Origin: Candidatus Bathyarchaeota archaeon
GTDB taxonomy: Archaea; Asgardarchaeota; Lokiarchaeia; Sigyniarchaeales; Sigyniarchaeaceae
Assembly: GCA_014729935.1 (NCBI GenBank)
Contig: WJJB01000002.1
Span: forward strand, 1 to 10,904
Length of the DNA stretch: 10,904 bases
Direction: 5' to 3'
Program-made: the position numbers and the translations under genes
Notes under the pieces: generated by a model
Databases searched by the model: none
Told to the model about the DNA's origin: nothing
What the model saw: only the letters and a program-made list of their open reading frames with translations
Shown here: positions 1 to 6,314 of the stretch, in pieces
Numbering within the stretch: position 1 is the stretch's first letter
Layout of the letters: each line of letters begins with the position of its first letter

Positions 1-2
1 GG

Positions 3-1382
3 CTTGGAGTGAGCCTGTATAACCTTTTGGATCATTACAAGAACTACAAGAAAGGACGCGTCTACCTCCGGGCAAAAAAGATAAAGAAGTTCGAACCAGC
101 ACTGGATGCGACGGGTTTGAAGGGTTTCGGTCTCATATATGATACCAATATCGATGACGCGCGCCTTACCGTGGAGACCATCAAGGAGGCAGTCCATTCA
201 GGGCGATGCACAGCAGTGAATTATGCACGGGTTACCAGATTGAACCACGATGAATCAACGGGAAAAGTAAATGGGGCATGGTTCGTTGATGAGGATCCTG
301 ATACGGCTACAAGCACAAGGGAAACACTAGTACGAGCTCCATTAGTTGTTAATTCCACCGGGATTTGGACTGATGAATTGCTTGATAACGTGCCGGAAGG
401 ATACCCGGACCCGGTAATCCGGCCGACAAAGGGAGTTCATGTCGTGTTCAAGAAAAAAGATGTCCCCGTGAATAATGCACTTGGCATCACCTCTCACATA
501 GATGGTCGTTTTTTTTTCGTGTTGGATAGGGATAATTTCATCGTGATTGGCACGACGGATACGGATTACCACGGGGACCTCGGGGAACCCCGATGCACGG
601 CGGAAGACGCTGAATATTTACTTTCCACGGTTCGCATGAAGTTCCCGGATGCAAATCTTGATCTTGAGAATATGGTCGGAAGTTATGCTGGCATACGTCC
701 CTTAGCTAGACCTCCGGCGAAGAAGGGAAAGCCAGCATCGGAAAGTGAGGTCTCCAGGGATCACGAGATAATCAGGTCGACGGATGACCTTATATCCATC
801 TGCGGGGGGAAGCTCACTACCTTCCGTGTCATGGCAGAAGATCTCATGCTAGGCCCCGTGAAATCAATAGCCACTGAACTCCTCCCCAGCAGGGAATTTA
901 ACTGGAAGAAGAAGATCGCCAAGCAACCTTACAAGATCTCCTTGACGCGTGATGAATGGGACGACACCCCGCTGGTTCAGGAATGCAAGGAAATGGGGTA
1001 TATCACGGATGAACAGTGCAAGCATTTGTACCAGCAATATGGCAGGGGCGCACTTGTTATCTTGCACTATATCAAGGAGGATGAAACCTTGGCAGAACGA
1101 CTTGTTCCCGCAGAGGATGTTACGTATGCCCCGTGGATCATGGCAGAAATCAAGTACGTGGTTTTGCATGATTGTCCCACGCACTTGACCGATATCATGG
1201 CACGCAGGTTAGAGTTCCAATGGTGTGTGCATCCATCCTTCCAACCAGGAGCTTCCAAAAAAGTAGCAAGATTCGTTGCGTCATTGCTCGATTGGGACGA
1301 AAGCCGCGTCAATCGAGAAGTAAACGATTACATGGAGTATCTTGCATATAACTCGTTTTTCTACGATGGAAAGCTGGAGTGA
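3..1382 (+). CDS. glpD: FAD-dependent glycerol-3-phosphate dehydrogenase (GlpD/GlpA type), 5'-truncated by window edge
   Basis: The family oxidises sn-glycerol-3-phosphate to dihydroxyacetone phosphate, usually at the inner face of the membrane, passing electrons via FAD to quinone or another acceptor. The reading frame is open to the window edge, so the GTG at 9 is not a real start and the N-terminal GxGxxG FAD motif lies outside. Counting from that GTG, visible family motifs are NSTG (115-118, FAD contact), GTTDTDYHGD (181-190), GSYAGIRPL (224-232), SRDH (249-252) and GGKLTTFR (266-273), all close to bacterial GlpD. A C-terminal DAO_C-type helical domain follows (about 305-450), with the YGRGA, AEIKY and MARR signatures. 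There is no bfd-like Cys-rich tail as in GlpA, so it resembles GlpD/GlpO. Dehydrogenase versus oxidase activity cannot be told from sequence. It stops 7 bases before the membrane hydrolase and is probably co-transcribed with it. A T9 run at 509-517 encodes FFF. Confidence 0.93.
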   Translation, partial: LGVSLYNLLDHYKNYKKGRVYLRAKKIKKFEPALDATGLKGFGLIYDTNIDDARLTVETIKEAVHSGRCTAVNYARVTRLNHDESTGKVNGAWFVDEDPDTATSTRETLVRAPLVVNSTGIWTDELLDNVPEGYPDPVIRPTKGVHVVFKKKDVPVNNALGITSHIDGRFFFVLDRDNFIVIGTTDTDYHGDLGEPRCTAEDAEYLLSTVRMKFPDANLDLENMVGSYAGIRPLARPPAKKGKPASESEVSRDHEIIRSTDDLISICGGKLTTFRVMAEDLMLGPVKSIATELLPSREFNWKKKIAKQPYKISLTRDEWDDTPLVQECKEMGYITDEQCKHLYQQYGRGALVILHYIKEDETLAERLVPAEDVTYAPWIMAEIKYVVLHDCPTHLTDIMARRLEFQWCVHPSFQPGASKKVARFVASLLDWDESRVNREVNDYMEYLAYNSFFYDGKLE

Positions 1383-1389
1383 GTTTTGC

Positions 1390-3369
1390 ATGCACACATC
1401 TTGGAAAAAGTTTCTTTCTCTGATTCTACTCTATACCGGCATCATGCTCCCAGCAATTTTCCTCTCCATACATGGTAACGCCTTGGTCGACCAATATTAT
1501 GCTGGTTACGAGATCCAGGTACACACTCTCCGCACGGCTGATGGGTATAGGTTTGATTTCATGACCGTCATTCACGAAAACCAAACAAGTGCTCCTGATG
1601 AATCAGTTCCTGGAATCGTTGCGTGTCATGGGTTGGGCAATAGCAAGGAAAAAGCCCTTAAAAAAGCCATTCATTTCGCTCGAAATGGATATTTCGTCAT
1701 GATCCCTGATTTCCGGGGCATGGGAAGTCACGGGGGATTCATCAGGCTTGATAAAGAATGGCAGGATACCGTCCGGATGCTAGATTTCGTGCAGGATTCT
1801 GAAAATTATTTGGAAGTGAATATGTCCAATATTGGAACTTGGGGGCATTCCAACGGTGCGTTTCAATCGGTAATGGCTGCCATTCATGATGAAAGGATTC
1901 AAGCATGCGTGGCATCCGCTGGTGCATACAATACTTCCGAATTGCTTGCGCATCAAGACTCTAGGTTATACATTGTCGGATTTACGTGGGATCCCGACAA
2001 CGAGGAGGAAATTAGAACGCGTTCCCCCATCGAGCTTGCCAACGAAACTAACCCTGCAAACCTCTTGCTATTTCACGGAACCGATGACACCAACGTTCCC
2101 TACGTGCACTCGCAGCAATTCAATCAAACCGTGAATCCGGATGGGAATCGGACGGATTATGAATTCATAACCCGACCCGGCGAGAATCACGGCATCGTCG
2201 ATCCACCCATGTTGCGAAAATCAATTGCATGGTTTAAATATTACCTGGAGGGGACTACCGTGAACGAAAGCTCCATCAAATTATTCTCCCCTCCCGCCGG
2301 ATCATCCTTCAAGGAGATCGACGACACGTTTGAAACGGTCTTGTTTCTTGTTACTGCTGGTTTTGTGCCCCTTGTATACATCCTTGAAACCATGGTTGGA
2401 GGAACTTGGAATGCCATCCTGCAACAGAAGGGCGTGAAGACCACAAGCAAGCTGAAGATCAACACGAGTCACGTGAAGGAGATAACAGCTAGATGCCGTG
2501 AACATCCAAGATATCCCTTGAATGACTTGGAAAAGAGCACTCGGTGGAAGGGAGCACTCATCACGTTATCCGGTTGGATGGCCATCAATCTGGTCATGGG
2601 TGCCGTCCTGCAGGAATCCATGATCTCCAGGGTGCTACTCTCCTTTGGCATCCCTGCAGTAGTAACGTTGGTCTTCACGATCATCGCAGATTCCTTGCTT
2701 ACACGCGGCCTCAAAACGAGAACACCTCCAAGCATCATCCTTTCAGGCATGAAAGCTGCACCCCACGTATCCGGAGGCACTATTAAGGACTTTATTGTTG
2801 CTGCATTAACAGTCTTACCCGCATGGGTGTTGCAAGTCACCTGGAGTAATGCATTGCTTACTTCATCAACTGTGCACGTTGAATCCATAGGTATCCTTCT
2901 TGAAGCGCATCCAAGGTCGCCAATCTCCCCAGGGATTTTTCTTTTGCTCGGTATATTTGTCCTTGGGACATTCGTGACAAGCACTTGCTTCAGGGGGACG
3001 TTCACATTATTTACATTTGATACTTTTGATAATCTATTAGAAAGAATTAATGCTCGCCGATTGCGTCGATTCAAGCGATTCTTTGCTTGGTTAGGCCTCT
3101 CAATGCTTCATGCGATATTTGCAGGAATGTTAATCATCGCTGGAGCTACCTTATTCAATCTTTTCTTCCCAAATCCTTTCCTCACCGGCGTGGATATTAG
3201 AATGAGGTTCAATTTAGCGCTGGTGCTCATCCTTGGCTTAATTACCACCATGGCAGTATTCTTGCAACAAGTATTGGAAAAAGTGTTAAGATCTCAAGGC
3301 AAGAGCATCCTGATCATTGCCTTGGTGATGTTATCCATTTTCATCAATGTTGCACCACGCCCCGCGTGA
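1390..3369 (+). CDS. Membrane-anchored alpha/beta hydrolase with C-terminal polytopic domain
   Basis: A 659-residue protein in two parts. Residues 7-28 form a signal anchor. Residues about 45-290 form an alpha/beta hydrolase of the dienelactone-hydrolase/acyl-peptidase type, with oxyanion motif HGLG (80-83), nucleophile elbow GHSNG (Ser154), candidate acid Asp232 or Asp233 in HGTDD, and His267 in GENHG. Residues about 315-655 hold roughly eight hydrophobic segments (316-336, 387-408, 412-436, 466-490, 512-534, 566-592, 607-626, 638-653) with a basic loop near 555-563. The catalytic domain presumably faces outside, since it follows a single N-terminal anchor; this is inferred. I chose ATG 1390 because the GGAG at 1376-1379 precedes it and it leaves the upstream gene free. 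A TTG at 1342 and ATG at 1366 are in frame but overlap that gene. Substrate is unknown; an ester or peptide is likely. It follows glpD by 7 bases, suggesting one transcript. The membrane domain matches no family I recognise. Confidence 0.85.
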   Translation: MHTSWKKFLSLILLYTGIMLPAIFLSIHGNALVDQYYAGYEIQVHTLRTADGYRFDFMTVIHENQTSAPDESVPGIVACHGLGNSKEKALKKAIHFARNGYFVMIPDFRGMGSHGGFIRLDKEWQDTVRMLDFVQDSENYLEVNMSNIGTWGHSNGAFQSVMAAIHDERIQACVASAGAYNTSELLAHQDSRLYIVGFTWDPDNEEEIRTRSPIELANETNPANLLLFHGTDDTNVPYVHSQQFNQTVNPDGNRTDYEFITRPGENHGIVDPPMLRKSIAWFKYYLEGTTVNESSIKLFSPPAGSSFKEIDDTFETVLFLVTAGFVPLVYILETMVGGTWNAILQQKGVKTTSKLKINTSHVKEITARCREHPRYPLNDLEKSTRWKGALITLSGWMAINLVMGAVLQESMISRVLLSFGIPAVVTLVFTIIADSLLTRGLKTRTPPSIILSGMKAAPHVSGGTIKDFIVAALTVLPAWVLQVTWSNALLTSSTVHVESIGILLEAHPRSPISPGIFLLLGIFVLGTFVTSTCFRGTFTLFTFDTFDNLLERINARRLRRFKRFFAWLGLSMLHAIFAGMLIIAGATLFNLFFPNPFLTGVDIRMRFNLALVLILGLITTMAVFLQQVLEKVLRSQGKSILIIALVMLSIFINVAPRPA

Positions 3370-3828
3370 TCAATAGCTCGTTTTCGTGGCGGAGACCTTT
3401 AACTTCGCTTTCGTATTCCCATCATCGCTTTGCAGGATGATATATTCGGTTGGGGCACCCAACTTGATAACGATGTTATCCTTGGCGATCACGTCATCCC
3501 TGTTGGGATCTCGCTCGTATAAACCGACCTTAATGCTGAAATCCTTCTCATCACCCGTTTTCAATTGAATAAACTCGTTCCAAAGGCTCATGTCCTGCCT
3601 TGTCGTGAAGGTCTGGTTCTTCTGAAGACGAATCGTCCCCCGTTGTGGTACCCTATTAACATGTGGAATGGTACCAACCTTGAAATAGAATTCACTTCCC
3701 CTGTGTCCTAGATCATAGTCTTTTATGGTTCCGAGTGATACAAGCCCTATGGTGACAAAATATCGTCCCTTCCTTTCCAATTCCTTTGAAAATCCCTCGC
3801 CTTTTGCGTGTGTCTTGTGTCCTTTCAC
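3370..3828 (-). CDS. Hypothetical small beta-rich protein, possibly a C2-like domain
   Basis: A 152-residue protein with no signal peptide or membrane segment. The first 20 residues are basic and polar. Residues about 22-124 alternate like beta strands and carry features resembling a C2 domain: an acidic loop KDYDLGHRGSEFYFKV (36-50 region; compare the usual D-x-G-x-SDPYVKV pattern), a LWNEFIQL strand (82-89; compare NPVWNETF), and a second acidic loop YERDPNRDDVIA (104-115; compare YDxDxxxxDDxIG). Candidate calcium ligands are Asp37, Asp39, Asp107, Asp111 and Asp112. The similarity is my pattern reading, not a search result. The start is GTG 3828, with AGGG six bases upstream; a TGA lies in frame at 3853-3855. 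It is downstream of the oxidoreductase on the same strand but 183 bases away behind a T-tract, so it probably has its own promoter. Its stop codon directly abuts that of the convergent membrane hydrolase. Confidence 0.7.
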   Translation of the reverse strand: MKGHKTHAKGEGFSKELERKGRYFVTIGLVSLGTIKDYDLGHRGSEFYFKVGTIPHVNRVPQRGTIRLQKNQTFTTRQDMSLWNEFIQLKTGDEKDFSIKVGLYERDPNRDDVIAKDNIVIKLGAPTEYIILQSDDGNTKAKLKVSATKTSY

Positions 3829-3849
3829 ATATACCCTGCGTGGAATGAT

Positions 3850-3889
3850 TGATCAACTCGATCATGTGTTAAATGGATATAGGTATACA
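3850..3889 (-). promoter_or_regulatory. Putative TATA region and short inverted repeat upstream of the C2-like gene
   Basis: Read on the minus strand, A/T-rich TATA-like matches lie at 3883-3877 (CCTATAT) and 3874-3867 (ATTTAACA), about 40-55 bases before the GTG start at 3828. Typical archaeal spacing would place transcription start near 3843-3855. A 5-bp inverted repeat, TGATC-n5-GATCA, occupies 3850-3864 between the TATA region and the expected start, where a repressor operator could sit. Both elements are short and could occur by chance. Confidence 0.25.
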
Positions 3890-3903
3890 TGGGAATCACG
3901 CTC

Positions 3904-3911
3904 AAAAAAAA
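3904..3911 (-). terminator. T8 tract downstream of the Gfo/Idh/MocA gene
   Basis: The plus-strand A8 at 3904-3911 reads as T8 on the minus strand, about 100 bases past the oxidoreductase stop codon. Archaeal RNA polymerase can terminate at T-rich tracts without a hairpin, and none is evident here. It would separate the oxidoreductase transcript from the small gene downstream. Confidence 0.35.
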
Positions 3912-4011
3912 CCTTTGATTTGATACATTTCCATCGAGCATGGTGTCGTTTTTCCCGGTGGTGAATGCACTGATCGCAGCCGAGCATCAAGTACTAATCA
4001 TGGGACGAGCA

Positions 4012-5193
4012 TTACTCTCCCCGCGTGTTGTTTTCTGGGATGCTTGGCACCTCCATGGAAAGGTCATCTGGGAGCCCATCCTTGATTCTCGAGACTTGGA
4101 AATCACTAAATCCAGACCTAAGAGACGCCACCATGGCGAGATCGATCTGTAGCACGTGACGCGCCGATTCTCCCGACCTGTAGGGTTCCCTGTCTTCCCG
4201 AATGGATTCAATGAAATCTCTCGTGCAATTCATGAAGGAATGCTTCCAATTCGTTGGCATCGAGCATTCCGAAGCCCAATCCCCTTCTTGGTTTATCCAG
4301 TACACACCGGGATTTCCAATCCCGCATGCTGGATGGGCGAACATCTTTCCGGTGCACCCGTTTACCCAGATGATACCACGTTCGCACTGAATTTCCACTG
4401 CCTCGTCACACCCATAAAAATCAGAATGGATGGGTAATTTTTGTGCCATGGACACGTTCCACGTGCCATATTCAACACCCTTGGTTTTATAAGATATGAC
4501 GGCGGGCACGTCGATCTTGAGAAGCTTGTAAAGCCGGAAGCCCTTCTTCCATGCTTGAACGCTGTGAATATCCTTGCCTAAAAGTAAGTGTATCATGTTG
4601 TGCTTGTGGTATCCATCATCAAAAAGGGTGGGCATCTTGAAATTTTCATGCTCGGTGATGCGCCAACGCCACGTTTTCAATGAAACATCCCAATTCGATA
4701 AAGCCTTCACCGTGGACCACATTCGAATGTTGACCGCCATTGGATCCCCGATCTCGTCCCCGTTGATGATTTCCAATGCCCTCTGGTATGGTGGATGGAA
4801 CTGGAAATTTTCGAATACCTTGAATTTGACATTTGCCTTCCTCGCAGCATGGACCATGGCGTCAAAATCGCTTAAAGACAAGCAAGGCACCTTTTGCACG
4901 CTCACGTGTAAACCTGCCTCGCAAGCTAATTCAACGTGCTTCCGGTGTTGAGAATGGGGCGTGAGCACTTCCACGGCGTCGATATCCTCACGTTTAAGCA
5001 TTTCTTGGATATCCGTATACACATTTTCATCCCTCAAGTGCCATTCACTTGCCCTTTTCTTGGCAAGTTTATTGCTTTTATCGCAAATCGCCACCACCTC
5101 TGCATCATCATGGTTGGCATAGTATAAGTGATGCAAAGTCGAAATCCTACCGGTGCCAATGAATGCAACGCGAACGGGAGCTACATCTGCCAT
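4012..5193 (-). CDS. Gfo/Idh/MocA-family NAD(P)-dependent oxidoreductase
   Basis: A 393-residue cytosolic dehydrogenase of the family that oxidises or reduces sugars, inositols and related polyols. The N-terminal Rossmann fold begins at residue 8, with dinucleotide motif GTGRIS (13-18) and an acidic residue at the end of beta-2 (AICD, Asp38) that usually favours NAD. The conserved lysine is Lys101. It sits in QKVP rather than the usual EKP, so the glutamate and the adjacent proline are changed. The C-terminal alpha/beta domain carries DDGYH (Asp192, Gly194, His196), matching the catalytic DxGxH pattern. Start ATG 5193 has AGGTAGGA 9 bases upstream on the minus strand. It is divergent from the lipase-like gene, with which it may share a TATA element. 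No sugar-pathway partners are nearby, so the substrate cannot be named. Length and motifs are complete, with no sign of decay. Confidence 0.9.
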   Translation of the reverse strand: MADVAPVRVAFIGTGRISTLHHLYYANHDDAEVVAICDKSNKLAKKRASEWHLRDENVYTDIQEMLKREDIDAVEVLTPHSQHRKHVELACEAGLHVSVQKVPCLSLSDFDAMVHAARKANVKFKVFENFQFHPPYQRALEIINGDEIGDPMAVNIRMWSTVKALSNWDVSLKTWRWRITEHENFKMPTLFDDGYHKHNMIHLLLGKDIHSVQAWKKGFRLYKLLKIDVPAVISYKTKGVEYGTWNVSMAQKLPIHSDFYGCDEAVEIQCERGIIWVNGCTGKMFAHPACGIGNPGVYWINQEGDWASECSMPTNWKHSFMNCTRDFIESIREDREPYRSGESARHVLQIDLAMVASLRSGFSDFQVSRIKDGLPDDLSMEVPSIPENNTRGE

Positions 5194-5202
5194 GGATCCA
5201 AT

Positions 5203-5210
5203 TCCTACCT
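5203..5210 (-). promoter_or_regulatory. Ribosome binding site of the oxidoreductase gene
   Basis: Read on the minus strand this is AGGTAGGA, a purine-rich Shine-Dalgarno-like sequence 9 bases before the ATG at 5193. It supports that start codon. Confidence 0.45.
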
Positions 5211-5237
5211 GTCATTTCCCCGTCCCTCGGGGATTAC

Positions 5238-5245
5238 TATATATT
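5238..5245. promoter_or_regulatory. Near-symmetrical TATA element shared by divergent genes
   Basis: TATATATT sits in the 83-base gap between the oxidoreductase (minus, ATG 5193) and the lipase-like gene (plus, ATG 5277). With the usual archaeal TATA-to-start distance of about 27 bases, rightward transcription would begin near 5268, leaving a leader of about 9 bases. Leftward transcription would begin near 5214, just upstream of the AGGTAGGA site. The same element could therefore serve both directions. A second TTATAA at 5259-5264 is closer to the plus gene and less well placed. Start sites are inferred. Confidence 0.4.
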
Positions 5246-5276
5246 CTCTGGTGATCCTTATAACCTTGAAGACACC

Positions 5277-6134
5277 ATGAAACACCAAGAAGGTACGTTT
5301 GAAGGTGAGGATCGCAAACTCGTGTATCATACCTGGGCACCAGAGAAGGAACCAAAGGGATGCGTTGAACTCCTCCACGGGTTTGCAGAACACCTTGGAA
5401 GATATGATCATGTTATCAACCTTTTAATCGCCAATGGCTTTGCCGTCTGCGGGCATGATCGCAGGGGCCATGGAAAATCGACGGAGCTGCGAGATGATGG
5501 GGGATTCGTCAAATCATTCCACGATTATGTGAAGGATAGCATGTTATTCCACGATTACATCTCAAACCAGCATCCCGATTGGAATGACAAACCTTGGTTC
5601 CTGCTTGGTCATTCCATGGGATCCTTGATTGCAGTTATGCACGGTGTTGAACGCCCTGGGGATTTCGATGGCATCATCTTAAGTGGTTATGGAACCAAGG
5701 TTGGCACTTTCGAGGAAATGGGCAGGTTCAAGAAGATGTTGGGGAAATTCCTGTCGAAAATCGCCCCTAAGGCAAGAATTAAGGAGGATTTAAATCCCGA
5801 CGAGCTAACCCATGATGAAGAAATGGCGAGTGCATACTTGAATGACCCTTTACGCCTCAGGAAGCCTTCCATCAAGTTGGGCATTGAATGGATGAAGATT
5901 ATGGATGTGTTTCCCGACATCACCAGAGAACTATCCTTGCCCATGCTTTTCCAGCATGGGAGTGAGGACGTGGTCATGAGAATCGAGGAGAGCGAGATCC
6001 CGAACCTATTCAACATGGAGGATAAAACCATTAAGATGTACAAGGGGTTGAGACACGAGGTTTACAACGAGCTTGAGGCTAATAGAAAGATCGTGCTCGA
6101 TGATCTCGTCTCGTGGTTGAATGCACATGCTTGA
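5277..6134 (+). CDS. Monoacylglycerol-lipase-like alpha/beta hydrolase (Hydrolase_4 family)
   Basis: A 285-residue soluble enzyme of the PF12146 type, which includes monoacylglycerol lipases and lysophospholipases that release fatty acids from glycerol monoesters. It shows HGFAEHLGRY (34-43), matching the HGxxEHxxRY oxyanion signature, then DRRGHGKS (61-68), the nucleophile elbow GHSMG with Ser113, catalytic Asp231 in HGSED, and His260 in GLRHE. A helical lid would lie at about 140-205. No signal peptide is seen. I chose ATG 5277 because the fold begins right after it; an in-frame upstream extension to 5163 would overlap the divergent oxidoreductase gene and the TATA element. The leader is probably very short, with no clear Shine-Dalgarno sequence. 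Proximity to glpD suggests a role in glycerol ester use, but MGL-like hydrolases are broad, so the substrate is an inference. Confidence 0.88.
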   Translation: MKHQEGTFEGEDRKLVYHTWAPEKEPKGCVELLHGFAEHLGRYDHVINLLIANGFAVCGHDRRGHGKSTELRDDGGFVKSFHDYVKDSMLFHDYISNQHPDWNDKPWFLLGHSMGSLIAVMHGVERPGDFDGIILSGYGTKVGTFEEMGRFKKMLGKFLSKIAPKARIKEDLNPDELTHDEEMASAYLNDPLRLRKPSIKLGIEWMKIMDVFPDITRELSLPMLFQHGSEDVVMRIEESEIPNLFNMEDKTIKMYKGLRHEVYNELEANRKIVLDDLVSWLNAHA

Positions 6135-6148
6135 TAGAGCATGTACCC

Positions 6149-6168
6149 CTTTCTATTTCGAATTTTTT
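6149..6168 (+). terminator. Pyrimidine-rich tract after the lipase-like gene
   Basis: A C/T-rich stretch ending in T6 at 6163-6168 begins about 15 bases after the stop codon. It fits archaeal T-tract termination, with no hairpin before it. Confidence 0.3.
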
Positions 6169-6178
6169 CCATAATTGC

Positions 6179-6208
6179 AAAAAAAACCCGCCCCTTTGGT
6201 TTGGGGCG
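6179..6208 (-). terminator. Hairpin followed by T8 on the minus strand
   Basis: The plus strand reads A8 (6179-6186), then CC, then a perfect 6-bp inverted repeat: CGCCCC (6189-6194) and GGGGCG (6203-6208) around an 8-base loop. On the minus strand this is a GC stem followed by GG and T8, the layout of an intrinsic terminator. No minus-strand gene ends just upstream of it; the neighbours on both sides are plus-strand. It could stop antisense transcription coming from the ribosomal operon, end an unseen minus-strand RNA, or simply be a structured spacer. Confidence 0.4.
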
Positions 6209-6221
6209 TGGTAAGCAACAT

Positions 6222-6235
6222 CCTGCTCAAGCGGG
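6222..6235. other. Small hairpin with UCAA loop
   Basis: CCTGC (6222-6226) can pair with GCGGG (6231-6235), with one G-T pair, around a 4-base TCAA loop. It lies 13 bases after the stronger 6189-6208 hairpin. Short stems like this are common by chance; it is noted because the two are close together in a non-coding gap. Confidence 0.2.
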
Positions 6236-6247
6236 CAGCATTCTCGT

Positions 6248-6258
6248 GAAATAAAAAG
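6248..6258 (+). promoter_or_regulatory. Possible TATA element upstream of the esterase-like gene
   Basis: GAAATAAAAAG is the most A-rich TATA-like stretch in the 180-base gap before ATG 6315. It would give a start near 6280 and a leader of about 35 bases. No strong Shine-Dalgarno sequence precedes the ATG. The match is weak. Confidence 0.22.
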
Positions 6259-6314
6259 TCAGGATGATCGCGAAGAACCACTTCCTTTTTTGCACCCATA
6301 GATAATCATTCATC

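Noticed and set aside
9..11. GTG as the start of the glycerol-3-phosphate dehydrogenase
   Set aside because: The frame is open to the window edge and the FAD-binding N-terminus is missing, so this is an internal valine codon of a gene that begins upstream.
509..517. T9 run in glpD as a possible phase-variable or frameshift site
   Set aside because: The frame is intact on both sides and family motifs continue without a break; the run encodes three phenylalanines.
1342..1389. TTG start for the membrane hydrolase, giving 16 extra residues
   Set aside because: It would overlap the end of glpD by about 40 bases. ATG 1390 follows a GGAG and begins directly before a normal signal anchor.
2469..3074. 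Long minus-strand reading frame of 201 codons inside the membrane hydrolase
   Set aside because: It is antisense to the membrane domain, whose hydrophobic periodicity supports the plus strand; the antisense product has no domain features.
5163..5276. N-terminal extension of the MGL-like hydrolase
   Set aside because: The extra residues overlap the divergent gene and the promoter and resemble no part of the family; the fold begins right after ATG 5277.
6153..6299. Minus-strand small reading frame of 48 codons between the two hydrolases
   Set aside because: It runs through the GC hairpin and T8 tract, lacks a ribosome binding site and shows no recognisable sequence; the hairpin explains the region better.
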